Origin: a bacterium 1xD42-87 | Lineage (GTDB): Bacteria > Bacillota > Clostridia > Lachnospirales > Lachnospiraceae | Reading direction: 5' to 3' | DNA length: 64,000 nt | Assembly (NCBI GenBank): GCA_003611805.1 | Contig: RAYM01000015.1 | Span: 62,001-126,000 of the forward strand | Part shown: positions 38,743 through 47,184 of the stretch, in pieces | Layout: each line of letters begins with the position of its first letter | Numbering within the stretch: position 1 is the first letter of the stretch | Translations under genes and position numbers: made by a program | The notes under the pieces: model-generated | Databases searched by the model: none | Seen by the model: the letters and a program-made list of their open reading frames with translations, nothing else | Told to the model about the DNA's origin: nothing

Positions 38743-39864
38743 ATAACGAGAGTTTACAAGGAAAAACAGTTTCTGATTTTTGATTTCGAAGATGGAAGGA
38801 CTGTCAAATATGATTTTGCCACAAAAACTTGTATAGGGATCAAAGGTAAACCAGTAAAAGGATTGCAGAGCCAATTATCAGGCATAACAATGAATCAGAT
38901 AATTGAGTATTGTGCTGATGAAAAATATGCTAAATTTCTCAAATTTGTACAGAATAGATACCCAAATTACATATCAAATATAGGTACAATTCTTTCAAAA
39001 GTTCCACAGTATTCAAAATTTGAACAGATATTTTCAGCAGGATTCGATAGTATTGTAGATAGAAATTTTACAAAAACAATCAATGATATTCCAAAATCTT
39101 TAATCAAAATAGCGAGAGATAGACAAATAAAAATATCAGATAGATTTTGTGATTATTGGAAAAGAAATCCTAATGCTCATTTTCTGGCGTATCAGCTTGA
39201 TTATATATCTTTAACAGATGAAGACATCAATAAAATTTTAATGAGAGAAAGTTATGATTATGTTGATGGGATTAGTAATTACTATTCCTATTTTAATAAG
39301 TTGATTGAAGAATACGGATATAATCCGAAAGCATTGTTGCTGTATCTTGACACTCTAAAAACTTTTGAAGCAATAGAAGATATGTGTCATTTACTTGGTG
39401 AATTGGTAGATTATGCAAGAATGATGAATACAATCAGTCCAAAATTTGATAAATATCCACAGAATTTTCTTACTACACATAAGATTGCATGTAGAAATTA
39501 CAACAGATTAAAGAAAGAGTTTTCAGAGGAAACATTTAGGACAAGAATAAATAAAAAGTTAGAATATTCATTTGGGGAGTATCAGTTTATTTATCCTGAT
39601 AGTACCCAAGACATTAAGGACGAGGCAGTATCACAAAATAATTGTGTGGCTTCTTACATAGATAAAGTTATTGATGGAGAATGTCATATTATGTTCTTGC
39701 GTAAGAAATCTAATCCTAAAGAGAGCCTTGTCACTATTGAGATACGAAACAATCATATTGTACAAGCCAGAAGAAGGTTTAATGATCCTGTTACTCCAGA
39801 GGATCAGGAAGCAATTGATAAATGGAATAAGAAATTTGCAGATAAAGAAAGGAAAGCAGCATGA
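38743..39864 (+). CDS. PcfJ-like protein
   Basis: About 373 residues. The coding frame is open from TAG 38740-38742; no ATG, GTG or TTG occurs in frame until 38863, yet VYKEKQFLIFDFEDGRTVKY lies before it and AGAGGTGAT ends at 38740. The start is thus probably ATA 38743 or ACG 38746. The C-terminal SQNNCVASYIDKVIDGECHI, then MFLRKK and SLVTIEIRNNHIVQARRRFN, matches the PcfJ domain found in phages and conjugative elements, whose function is not known. It ends 4 nt into the next gene. Confidence 0.65.
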   Translation: MTRVYKEKQFLIFDFEDGRTVKYDFATKTCIGIKGKPVKGLQSQLSGITMNQIIEYCADEKYAKFLKFVQNRYPNYISNIGTILSKVPQYSKFEQIFSAGFDSIVDRNFTKTINDIPKSLIKIARDRQIKISDRFCDYWKRNPNAHFLAYQLDYISLTDEDINKILMRESYDYVDGISNYYSYFNKLIEEYGYNPKALLLYLDTLKTFEAIEDMCHLLGELVDYARMMNTISPKFDKYPQNFLTTHKIACRNYNRLKKEFSEETFRTRINKKLEYSFGEYQFIYPDSTQDIKDEAVSQNNCVASYIDKVIDGECHIMFLRKKSNPKESLVTIEIRNNHIVQARRRFNDPVTPEDQEAIDKWNKKFADKERKAA

Positions 39865-40295
39865 TTACAAAAGGAAATGAGATTAGGCTGATTAAGCCGA
39901 TGGGAGTATTTGATAATATCGGAGAAGTTTGCGAAGTAACAGATGTATCAGAAGATGGTGTTATAAGTTTTAAATTTGGTGGCTGTCATCTTGGGTGTAT
40001 GTCTTATAACGAATTTGAAAAGTATTTTGAATTAGTAAAGAAGGAAGTACCAGAAGAAAAAAGTGATGAAGATGCTGATTCTATGACAGAAAATAAAGAA
40101 GTGTATGAATTAATTGAGTGGTGTAAAGAGAATGATAAACCATTTTATCCAAAGTTGTATTTGAATGTACTGGAAAAGAGAAATAGTATTACACAGTCGA
40201 TTCTTGGAATGTATAAAAATAGATTGTGTTTGGTGCAATTTAAGAATAAAACTTTTAAGGATTCAGATTTTAGCGGATTAAAGATTTTGATTTAA
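39861..40295 (+). CDS. Hypothetical protein
   Basis: 144 residues, ATG overlapping the stop of the previous gene. N-terminal barrel-like part (NEIRLIKPMGVFDNIGEVCE, SFKFGGCHLGCMSYNEFEKY) and a C-terminal helical half. Unknown. Confidence 0.5.
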   Translation: MITKGNEIRLIKPMGVFDNIGEVCEVTDVSEDGVISFKFGGCHLGCMSYNEFEKYFELVKKEVPEEKSDEDADSMTENKEVYELIEWCKENDKPFYPKLYLNVLEKRNSITQSILGMYKNRLCLVQFKNKTFKDSDFSGLKILI

Positions 40296-40307
40296 TTAGA
40301 AAAACAT

Positions 40308-40431
40308 ACACTTGACTATCTACCAGAGTGTTCAATCACTCAATCAGATAAATTTCGTTGTTTTCATTTTAACCTCTTTTTTGGGAATGTTCAAGTTTGT
40401 GGCTTGAGCATTCTGATAGATGGTCAAGTGT
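40308..40431 (+). promoter_or_regulatory. Riboswitch-like region with mutually exclusive stems
   Basis: ACACTTGACTATCTACCAGA (40308-40327) and the following GTGTTCAA pair with TTGAGCATTCTGATAGATGG and TCAAGTGT (40404-40431): 28 positions with one mismatch and a few G-T pairs. The right-arm segment CTTGAGCATTC (40403-40413) can instead pair with GAATGTTCAAG (40385-40395). The two foldings exclude each other and precede the gene at 40452. Confidence 0.55.
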
Positions 40432-40451
40432 GGAAGATGAAGGTGAAAAAT

Positions 40452-40745
40452 ATGAACAAAGCTAAGAAATATTATGTAGATGAAAGAAAAAATATGATTG
40501 GTTATATAAGAAATTATGGGTTTGAAAAAGTAGAAAAGCCAGCAAAAATGTTTCATGCTAAATTAAAAATTAGCAAAGTTGGATGGTTGAATGAAGGTTT
40601 CTATTTTATATTAGAAGATGAAAATGGCAAAACGTATTCTATGAATGATGTTTTATTTAGAGAGTACATTGAAGTAAACGATGTTTTTATTGAAGGAGAT
40701 TGGAACTTTTATCAGCAAGGAACGGCATTTAGTATTGGGTTATGA
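40452..40745 (+). CDS. Hypothetical protein
   Basis: 97 residues from ATG 40452 (AAGGTGA upstream). Basic first half (NKAKKYYVDERKNMIGYIRN), beta-rich second half (KISKVGWLNEGFYFILEDEN). Its leader folds into the alternative stems at 40308-40431, so it is probably the regulated gene. Unknown function. Confidence 0.55.
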   Translation: MNKAKKYYVDERKNMIGYIRNYGFEKVEKPAKMFHAKLKISKVGWLNEGFYFILEDENGKTYSMNDVLFREYIEVNDVFIEGDWNFYQQGTAFSIGL

Positions 40746-40749
40746 CACG

Positions 40750-40767
40750 TTGAAAAATCTGTTTCAA
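40750..40767 (+). repeat. Intergenic mini-hairpin (TTGAAA/TTTCAA)
   Basis: TTGAAA (40750-40755) pairs with TTTCAA (40762-40767), then GGGAG. Same type as 29841. Confidence 0.5.
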
Positions 40768-40769
40768 AG

Positions 40770-40905
40770 GGAGTTATCAACTCATAACTGGTGATCTCCA
40801 TTCGTGAGATAGTTGCCTTACCAATTCTAACGACTCACTTCAAACGGTAGAAAATCAGCGTTTACGACAGGCGGTAGTGAAGATCTTTCCTTGTACGAGA
40901 ACAAG
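40770..40905 (+). promoter_or_regulatory. Folded leader before the 40937 gene
   Basis: AGTTAT-caactc-ATAACT, ATCTC-cattcgt-GAGAT and CCTTGT-acgaga-ACAAGG are three compact hairpins. CAACT and AGTTG can alternatively enclose the second one. No gene is supported before the ribosome site at about 40927. Confidence 0.45.
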
Positions 40906-40936
40906 GGCAAACTACACTGAAAGGTTGGTGATAGAT

Positions 40937-41695
40937 ATCCGAAAAGGGTTTGAAAAGCGTTTTAATCATGGAGATATTGTTTATTGGTGTAATAGAAACG
41001 GAAATGAATATAGTGTGAAATATGGACGAGTAGATGAGCAGTTTTCGGATGCTGTATGTATAGATTTATTGGAGTCGAAAGAAACAAGATATATAGATGG
41101 AGTTCCAATTGATGAATTTAAGGATAATCAAAAATATAGAAAGCTTCCTAAAGGCTGGACATATAATACAAAACTATTTGATTTGGAATGGAGAACTGAT
41201 CCTGAAGATGAAAAATTATTTAAAGAATTATGTGTGCGAATAGATGATCCAGAGTCAATTAAGAAAGCATATGAATCAGGATTGCTTGTTAAATCAGATA
41301 AGATTTTTCATGGACATATTGAAACAGATATTATTAAAGAAGGGTTTCGTATTATCAAGAAATATCCTATGTGGCAACATCATATAACTCATGTGAGCAT
41401 CAGACCAGATAAAGTTTATTTTACATATCAAGAGGCAAAGGCTGAAGTAGAAGAGTATCTTGAAGAATTTAGGAGACAAGCTGCATTATCTGATTATGAA
41501 TGGGCAGTAGAGGAGATTGACAAAACTCTTAATCATTGGAAAGTATTTCAGGATGCTACAGACGAGGAAGTGAATGCGTATCGTGAGTGGTTGCTTTCTA
41601 TGAAAAATGTAGAAGAAATTGAAACGAGAATCAGTCTTGGAAACATTCAGTGGAAATATGAAAAGAACAAGAAATGGAATAATATTGTTTTGTGA
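40937..41695 (+). CDS. Hypothetical protein (possible ATC start)
   Basis: About 252 residues. The frame is open from 40877, but its first 20 codons lie in a folded leader; GGTGAT at 40927-40932 favours ATC 40937, with GTG 40928 as alternative. RFNHGDIVYWCNRNGNEYSV is a barrel-like start, and the C-terminus is helical with AKAEVEEYLEEFRRQAALSD. No family recognised. Confidence 0.5.
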   Translation: MRKGFEKRFNHGDIVYWCNRNGNEYSVKYGRVDEQFSDAVCIDLLESKETRYIDGVPIDEFKDNQKYRKLPKGWTYNTKLFDLEWRTDPEDEKLFKELCVRIDDPESIKKAYESGLLVKSDKIFHGHIETDIIKEGFRIIKKYPMWQHHITHVSIRPDKVYFTYQEAKAEVEEYLEEFRRQAALSDYEWAVEEIDKTLNHWKVFQDATDEEVNAYREWLLSMKNVEEIETRISLGNIQWKYEKNKKWNNIVL

Positions 41696-41706
41696 GGAGA
41701 AATAGA

Positions 41707-42030
41707 ATGAGTAGTATTATTAACGGTGTCGCATCTGAGTATGATATGCAGAAAGTATCAAGAACTTATGAAAGTAATAGTAAACTACCACAAACAAGCT
41801 GTAGAGTACCAATGCCGAAAACAAAAGAATTTGGAGAAAAAATTTGTGAGAACTGTGATAAAGAAGACGTGTGTATGTACAAAGAAGAGTGTATGAAAGC
41901 AGTAAAAGATATTTTAGATATTGAAAGTAGGGCTGACGTATTTATCAGGACTCATATTGATTGTAAAAAGTGGAGTAAAAAATCTGTTGGAATTAATATG
42001 AATGATATTTTATACAGACAAAAAGGTTAG
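41707..42030 (+). CDS. Cysteine-rich small protein, paralogue A
   Basis: 107 residues from ATG 41707 (GAGGAG upstream). LPQTSCRVPMPKTKEFGEKI, then CENCDKEDVCMYKEEC and HIDCKKWSKKS give a six-cysteine metal-binding or disulfide pattern. The 86-residue protein at 53374 repeats almost all of this, including the last residues NMNDILYR, so the two are recent duplicates. Function unknown. Confidence 0.6.
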   Translation: MSSIINGVASEYDMQKVSRTYESNSKLPQTSCRVPMPKTKEFGEKICENCDKEDVCMYKEECMKAVKDILDIESRADVFIRTHIDCKKWSKKSVGINMNDILYRQKG

Positions 42031-42037
42031 CATTGTA

Positions 42038-42442
42038 ATGAAAAAATACAAAGAGAAATATAAAACAGGAATGATCTTCAGAAGTAAGAAATACCCCTGG
42101 GCAGACATTATAATTGATTATGTTAGTTATAATCGTATGGCTGAAAATTCTTATGAGTTCAATACATATTCGATTATTGACTGGCATAGAGCGAATGGTA
42201 TTGAGTTTGACAAATTCGTATGTAGAAGAAAAGGTTATGATTATAATCCAGAAGAAGATGGACGAATGGACTTTAGAGATAAAACAACATTCCCATATCC
42301 TTCTTGGGGAGAGATGAAACCTAAGTCAATGGATGCTTATATCAAAAAGTATGAACTTGAATATGTAGGAATGAGTGATAGAGAAATAACAATATATCAA
42401 GATGACGAAGTTGAGTATTCATCTGGATTTAAGAATAAATAA
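42038..42442 (+). CDS. Hypothetical protein
   Basis: 134 residues from ATG 42038. Strand-rich opening (KEKYKTGMIFRSKKYPWADI) and a hydrophilic, aromatic-rich middle. An upstream in-frame ATG at 42002 overlaps the previous gene. Unknown. Confidence 0.5.
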   Translation: MKKYKEKYKTGMIFRSKKYPWADIIIDYVSYNRMAENSYEFNTYSIIDWHRANGIEFDKFVCRRKGYDYNPEEDGRMDFRDKTTFPYPSWGEMKPKSMDAYIKKYELEYVGMSDREITIYQDDEVEYSSGFKNK

Positions 42443-42484
42443 GCAAGAAAATTTTCATTTTATTAGTTTAGGAGAAGAAAAAAG

Positions 42485-43078
42485 ATGAATATAGATAGGG
42501 ATGATCCGAATAGAAATTATTTTCTAAATTTGTTTAGAAATATTGTTAAAAAGGATGATGGTTATTGTCTACAAAAGGTTTACGAAGAAGATGAAAACGG
42601 AAATATTAGGCAAACAGATGTGAGTAAATCTAATAGATATGAAAACCAATATTCCAAGAATTGCTATCGTTGTACATACAGTAATAATAAAAGTTGTTTA
42701 CTTAGAACAAAGTTAGAAGGTTGCTCTGAAAATAATTTTATTCCTTTTGATTGGGTAGGAAACTGTGATGCTTATTCTCCTATATATCCCTTAAGAATAA
42801 TTAAATCAGAAAAAGAGATGATTGACTTTATTGAAATAGTGAAAACCTTCTTTGAATGTCCAGAAGAATATGAATCTTATTTTGGTTTTAAAAGAAAATG
42901 GGATGAAGAAACTGGTGAGATTTTAGAAACAACAAAAGAATATTACGATAGAGGCGGTAGGTTTAATAATATTCCTGATAAGTTTCCTTGTGTAATTTAT
43001 TTTGGTATTGTAGATTTTAATGGAGAAAGAATGAGTAATAAGAAATTGAATTGGATTTATGTGGGAGAAGAGAGTTAA
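42485..43078 (+). CDS. Hypothetical protein with cysteine cluster
   Basis: 197 residues. NCYRCTYSNNKSCLLRTKLE then GCSENN near residues 59-82 holds four cysteines. The C-terminal half has a long acidic helix followed by strands (FPCVIYFGIVDFNG). TAATG joins it to the next gene. Unknown. Confidence 0.5.
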   Translation: MNIDRDDPNRNYFLNLFRNIVKKDDGYCLQKVYEEDENGNIRQTDVSKSNRYENQYSKNCYRCTYSNNKSCLLRTKLEGCSENNFIPFDWVGNCDAYSPIYPLRIIKSEKEMIDFIEIVKTFFECPEEYESYFGFKRKWDEETGEILETTKEYYDRGGRFNNIPDKFPCVIYFGIVDFNGERMSNKKLNWIYVGEES

Positions 43079-43473
43079 TGATATATACAAGTTATTTTGC
43101 AAAATTAAAAGAATTAGAAAAACACAATATCATACCAATATCAATCTGTGGCAAAGCACCTGATTGGTATAAGGGGATACAGTATAAGAAACTGGCTCCG
43201 AAGTATGGATTCTTTATGGAGTGGAAGAAAAATCATGATAATGACTATTATATAGAACATTTTAAAGCTGAGGTTCTGGATGGATTGGATGCTACTAATG
43301 TAATTAAGGAATTAAATTATTTAGTTCCGAATGTAAATGGCAAAGATATTGCGCTGATCTGTTATGAGAAACCGTCAGATTTTTGTCATAGACATTTGGT
43401 GGCTGAGTGGTTAAATCAGAATGGATTTAAGTGTGAGGAATGGAGGAAACAACAATTAGAGAAGAAGAATTAG
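43078..43473 (+). CDS. DUF488 family protein
   Basis: 131 residues, ATG overlapping the previous TAA. DIALICYEKPSDFCHRHLVA near residues 94-113 is the DUF488 signature; the N-terminal TSYFAKLKELEKHNIIPISI, then CGKAPDW, also fits. DUF488 proteins are small and widespread, with no agreed biochemical role. The frame overlaps the following gene by 34 nt. Confidence 0.75.
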   Translation: MIYTSYFAKLKELEKHNIIPISICGKAPDWYKGIQYKKLAPKYGFFMEWKKNHDNDYYIEHFKAEVLDGLDATNVIKELNYLVPNVNGKDIALICYEKPSDFCHRHLVAEWLNQNGFKCEEWRKQQLEKKN

Positions 43474-43691
43474 TAAAAAATTTGAAACGATTAGGTAAAG
43501 AAGCTACATGGTGTAGAACTTGCCTCAGAAGGAATAAATGCGACATTAAAGAAACCGTTGCTATGGAGCAGAAATTAGTAGCTCCCTATCCAGTGAAATA
43601 TGTAGATGTGAAAATAAAATGTAGAAAATATATAAAAGATAGCAAATTACCAAACACACCAGATGTTTTTGCATCAATATTTTCTGTATAG
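43440..43691 (+). CDS. Small cysteine-containing protein
   Basis: 83 residues. TWCRTCLRRNKCDIKET provides CxxC plus a further C, and the C-terminus ends in a hydrophobic strand. The ATG lies within the end of the DUF488 gene (GAGGAATGG context). Unknown. Confidence 0.5.
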   Translation: MEETTIREEELVKNLKRLGKEATWCRTCLRRNKCDIKETVAMEQKLVAPYPVKYVDVKIKCRKYIKDSKLPNTPDVFASIFSV

Positions 43692-43708
43692 GATAGGAGA
43701 AACAAATA

Positions 43709-43948
43709 ATGCAAAACAAATATTCAAAGAAACAGTTAGAAGAGTTATATAATTGCGAGATTTTTAAAGACTCAGGGTTTGATAATAGTCACTTGTTTTG
43801 GACAGCCCATGGTCTACCGTTGACACAAGATGGAGAAGATATTTTGTTTGCATATGCAGATGGATGGGATTTGAATGAGCTGCATGAAAATATTAGAGAA
43901 GCTATTCGAGAACATTGTATTGTGTTTGATGGGGAATCGGAGGTGTAA
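43709..43948 (+). CDS. Small acidic protein
   Basis: 79 residues, acidic, helical (KKQLEELYNCEIFKDSGFDN, NELHENIREAIREHC). TAGGAG upstream. It ends in GGAGGTGTAA, which carries the ribosome site of the next gene. Unknown. Confidence 0.5.
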   Translation: MQNKYSKKQLEELYNCEIFKDSGFDNSHLFWTAHGLPLTQDGEDILFAYADGWDLNELHENIREAIREHCIVFDGESEV

Positions 43949-43949
43949 A

Positions 43950-44693
43950 ATAGATAGATTAGGAGAAGTTAATAAGAATTCACATGGCACATTAATGAAG
44001 ATAATTCGTTATGATGGTTGGGAAGATATTGATGTGCAATTCCAAGATGAGTTTTATTATATAAAAGAACGTCAGACATATAGTAATTTCAAAAAGGGAG
44101 AAATTAAAAATCCATATGACAGAACCGTATTTGGAGTAGGGTATGTTGGAGTGGGAGAATATAAAACTAAAGAAAATGGTCGTTTCACAATATATTATCA
44201 GCAGTGGAAAAATATGCTTCTAAGATGTTATGTAAAAGCAGAACGCCATCATGCATATGAAAACGCGAAAGTTTGTAAAGAGTGGTTAAATTTTCAAGTA
44301 TTTGCAAAGTGGTATGATGAACATTATTACAAAATAAAAGAAAGTTTGCAGATTGATAAGGATATTAAATATTCATGTAATACAATATATAGCCCTCAAA
44401 CTTGTATACTAATTCCGCAAAGAATAAATTTAATGTTTACAAATAAACCAAATAATTGTGGATTGCCGAATGGGATAGTTAGACAAGGAAATGGTTATCT
44501 TGCAAAATATAATCATGAATGTTTAGGTAAATTTGATACAGTTGAGGAAGCATACCATTATCAGACTAAAAAGAAAAAGGAAGTAATTGTAGAATTAGCA
44601 AATGAGTATAAAAATATCATGCCTGAATATGTTTACGATATTGTTGTAAAATATGAATTTGATATTAGGAACGATAAAAATTATGTGGCATAA
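43950..44693 (+). CDS. HNH/AP2-like homing endonuclease (likely ATA start)
   Basis: 247 residues. The middle (YYQQWKNMLLRCY, AKVCKEWLNFQVFAKWYDEH, LQIDKDIKYSCNTIYSPQTC and ILIPQRIN) matches a family of phage HNH-like homing nucleases. The C-terminal NGYLAKYNHECLGKFDTVEE resembles an AP2/SANT-type DNA-binding unit. CGGAGGTGT ends 6 nt before ATA 43950, one base after the previous stop, while in-frame ATG codons upstream lie inside the preceding gene. It is free-standing. Confidence 0.65.
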   Translation: MDRLGEVNKNSHGTLMKIIRYDGWEDIDVQFQDEFYYIKERQTYSNFKKGEIKNPYDRTVFGVGYVGVGEYKTKENGRFTIYYQQWKNMLLRCYVKAERHHAYENAKVCKEWLNFQVFAKWYDEHYYKIKESLQIDKDIKYSCNTIYSPQTCILIPQRINLMFTNKPNNCGLPNGIVRQGNGYLAKYNHECLGKFDTVEEAYHYQTKKKKEVIVELANEYKNIMPEYVYDIVVKYEFDIRNDKNYVA

Positions 44694-44737
44694 TTTCCCT
44701 TGGAAACAACTCTTTTATTGCCAAAATGGGAGGTAAT

Positions 44738-44878
44738 ATGTGTAAATTATCTGATGATGAATTGTGGGAGAAATGTAAAGAAGGTGGCAGTATTACACCA
44801 GAAGATTTAGGGTTAAAAAATCTTAATTCTAACGATTCATTTTACTGGACGGAGGGTATAAGGTATGAAGACAAGTGA
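44738..44878 (+). CDS. Very small hypothetical protein
   Basis: 46 residues with GGGAGG 6 nt upstream (MCKLSDDELWEKCKEGGSIT start). Acidic and helical. It overlaps the next gene by 14 nt, whose ribosome site lies within it. Unknown. Confidence 0.45.
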   Translation: MCKLSDDELWEKCKEGGSITPEDLGLKNLNSNDSFYWTEGIRYEDK

Positions 44879-45389
44879 ACAGATTTTAAATGAAATACAA
44901 TCAGCAATACAATTAAATAAAAATGCAAAAGCAAAATGTAATACAGCTTTAACAGATGCAATTAGTTTGATTTTACATAATGAAAAAGAATTGCAAAATC
45001 GTTTAGATGAAGAATATAAACGTGGTTTGAATGATGCATGGGAGATTGCTAAAGAAGTATTTGACGATCGTAACTATTGTGCAATTTTAAATGTTTTTGA
45101 GTATGATTCGACTCTTGCTGAAGTGATTAGAAATCATAATCCTATAGAAGTTAAAAAGAAAATTTTAGCATATAAGGAAGAGCAAGAAAAGATTCGTGCT
45201 GGCGATGTGGTACAGGATAATAATGATGGTACAAAAGCAACCATACTTGATTATGATGCAGAGACTTCCTTAGAAGATGAGCGATATTGGATGGTGTACA
45301 CAGAAAATAGATGTGTTGAAAGTTGGTGTGAGAATACTTTTACTAAAACTGGTGAATCGGTAGATGTATGTAATGCTTTAATTAAATAA
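44865..45389 (+). CDS. Hypothetical protein with C-terminal barrel
   Basis: 174 residues. Helical N-terminal 110 residues (ILNEIQSAIQLNKNAKAKCN and a KRGLNDAWEIAKEVFDD helix), then a small barrel (IRAGDVVQDNNDGTKATILD) of a kind common in Clostridia phages. Function unknown. Confidence 0.55.
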   Translation: MKTSEQILNEIQSAIQLNKNAKAKCNTALTDAISLILHNEKELQNRLDEEYKRGLNDAWEIAKEVFDDRNYCAILNVFEYDSTLAEVIRNHNPIEVKKKILAYKEEQEKIRAGDVVQDNNDGTKATILDYDAETSLEDERYWMVYTENRCVESWCENTFTKTGESVDVCNALIK

Positions 45390-45409
45390 TATAAAATTGA
45401 GGTGGTTAA

Positions 45410-45739
45410 ATGAAACAGACAAGAACAAGAGTAAAGAAATTGATTAGCCCAAGTGATTTTAGATATGCAGCAAGGCAATATAGGGATTATGCAATAGCCA
45501 AAGAAATGCAAGATGATTTAAAAATAATGGCATATACAGCACTTGGAAATCTTGAATTTGATATTCAAGAATCTAAAGAAAAAACAAATTTTGGAGTTGT
45601 AGGAAAAGAGAAAAAATATAATTGGTTTTGTTATGTAAAAGAAAGAGGATATATGTTCTTTTCTGAATCAGAAATAGGATTGTATTGCCAAATTATTGAA
45701 CATATTGTAGGTAATCAGTTATATATACCATTTAACTAA
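45410..45739 (+). CDS. Hypothetical protein
   Basis: 109 residues behind GAGGTGG. Basic start (KQTRTRVKKLISPSDFRYAA), mixed fold. Followed by an AGTCTT-type mini-hairpin. Unknown. Confidence 0.5.
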   Translation: MKQTRTRVKKLISPSDFRYAARQYRDYAIAKEMQDDLKIMAYTALGNLEFDIQESKEKTNFGVVGKEKKYNWFCYVKERGYMFFSESEIGLYCQIIEHIVGNQLYIPFN

Positions 45740-45740
45740 T

Positions 45741-45765
45741 AGTCTTGAAATTTTGCTTTTATCGG
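45741..45765 (+). repeat. Dispersed AGTCTTGAAAT-type mini-hairpin
   Basis: AGTCTTGAAATTTTGC then TTTTATCGG; nearly the same opening as the copies at 12635 and 32435. Confidence 0.5.
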
Positions 45766-45811
45766 TTGAGCAAGAAATATAAAAAATAAATCAAAAAGGA
45801 GAAAGAAATTT

Positions 45812-46363
45812 ATGAACAAGAAAACAAATTGGAAGTTACCGTTAATCATTGTGGCAGGTGTTATTGCTATTATCCTACTTTGTGTATTTGGTGTACAGAG
45901 TTCCCAGAACAGGGCGTTTGCTTTGGAGGAACAGGTAAACACAGCACAGTCGGATATCAAAGTTCAGGAGAAACGAAGAGTAGATTTGGTGTACAACCTT
46001 GCAGATTGTGTAAAGCAGTATGACAAACATGAGTCTGAAACTCTTACAGCCATTGCAGAGGGGCGTGGATCAGCAGGCGATATTGAAAATGTTACTACAG
46101 CAATTACAGCCGTTTCAGAGGCGTATCCTGAGTTGAAGTCAAATGAAAATTATAAGCAGCTTATGAATGAACTGGCGATGACTGAAAATCTGATTGCTGA
46201 ATATAGAAGCAATTATAATAAACAGGTTAAAGAATATAACAGATATGTTCGCAAGTTTCCAACCAGAATGTTTCTGAATATGCTTGGATATGAAACACAA
46301 GATTATACATACCTGGATTATGATGCGCCTGTCGATGCACCACAGAATTTATTTGGAGAATAA
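45812..46363 (+). CDS. lemA: LemA family membrane protein
   Basis: 183 residues. A single N-terminal membrane helix (LPLIIVAGVIAIILLCVFGV, about 9-28) is followed by the helical LemA domain: EEQVNTAQSDIKVQEKRRVD, LVYNLADCVKQYDKHE, ENLIAEYRSNYNKQVKEYNR and FPTRMFLNMLGY are family hallmarks. LemA proteins are anchored in the inner membrane with an outside or cytosolic helical bundle of unknown role. Codon use is slightly more GC-rich than in its neighbours. It starts 3 nt before a membrane partner. Confidence 0.9.
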   Translation: MNKKTNWKLPLIIVAGVIAIILLCVFGVQSSQNRAFALEEQVNTAQSDIKVQEKRRVDLVYNLADCVKQYDKHESETLTAIAEGRGSAGDIENVTTAITAVSEAYPELKSNENYKQLMNELAMTENLIAEYRSNYNKQVKEYNRYVRKFPTRMFLNMLGYETQDYTYLDYDAPVDAPQNLFGE

Positions 46364-46365
46364 GT

Positions 46366-47136
46366 ATGAGTAGATACAGTTATAGAAAACATGGATTTGA
46401 TTTTGGAGATTTTGAAATCACCAAGAGAGAAATTTTAGCAAGTATTTCTATTATAGCTGTAATGTTATTAATCGGTGTTCTGATTTCTAGTAAGATTTCA
46501 GAACACCAGCTAGACGCAAATGAAATCTATAACAAGGCAGTGAAAATAGATAATATGGATCTGTTTCAATATGGTATGGACACAAATGTAGGATATGCTT
46601 TTGTATATGGTGATTTAATTGCAGTTGATACAGTTACTTATCCTGAAATTGGTGGAGAATATATGTCTGTTAGAAAAGGAACAGAAGAATATACAAGGCA
46701 TACTAAAACAGTATATGAATATGATAAAGACGGTAATGTAACTGGTTCACACGAAGAAGTGTATTGGACATGGGATGAGATTAGAAGAGATTCTATTGAT
46801 TGTGAAAAGGTTACATTTTTAGGAATAGAATTTAATTATGGACAGATTTATAAACCAAGTAAAAGTTATATAAAAACAATCTATGATAATTTTAATAGTG
46901 ATATCCGTTACGTTTATTATGGAGCAGAAACAAATTATAAAGGTACAATATTTACAAATTTGAGAGATCATACTATTTCTGACAACACGAAATTTTATAA
47001 TAATAAAAATATAGAGGAAACAGTTGAAACTTTGCAATCTAGTGGTGGAGTAATTATATTTTGGATATTTTGGATTGTATTGATTTGTGGTTGTGTATTT
47101 GGATTTTATTACGCAGAGAATAAGTGGTTAGAGTAG
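46366..47136 (+). CDS. Membrane protein paired with LemA
   Basis: 256 residues. Membrane helices at about 24-42 (REILASISIIAVMLLIGVLI) and about 230-248 (VIIFWIFWIVLICGCVFGFY) flank a 185-residue soluble domain rich in beta strands and charged residues. The topology resembles TMEM43-like partners of LemA, but similarity is by arrangement only. The 2-nt gap to lemA implies one functional unit in the host membrane. Confidence 0.65.
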   Translation: MSRYSYRKHGFDFGDFEITKREILASISIIAVMLLIGVLISSKISEHQLDANEIYNKAVKIDNMDLFQYGMDTNVGYAFVYGDLIAVDTVTYPEIGGEYMSVRKGTEEYTRHTKTVYEYDKDGNVTGSHEEVYWTWDEIRRDSIDCEKVTFLGIEFNYGQIYKPSKSYIKTIYDNFNSDIRYVYYGAETNYKGTIFTNLRDHTISDNTKFYNNKNIEETVETLQSSGGVIIFWIFWIVLICGCVFGFYYAENKWLE

Positions 47137-47160
47137 GTCTTAAAACCAGAGTTTCATTGG
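47137..47160 (+). repeat. Dispersed GTCTTAAAAC-type mini-hairpin
   Basis: GTCTTAAAACCAGAG then TTTCATTGG: AAAC-CAGA-GTTT forms the stem directly after the stop codon. Confidence 0.5.
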
Positions 47161-47184
47161 CAAAAATTTGATAGAAAGGACAAT

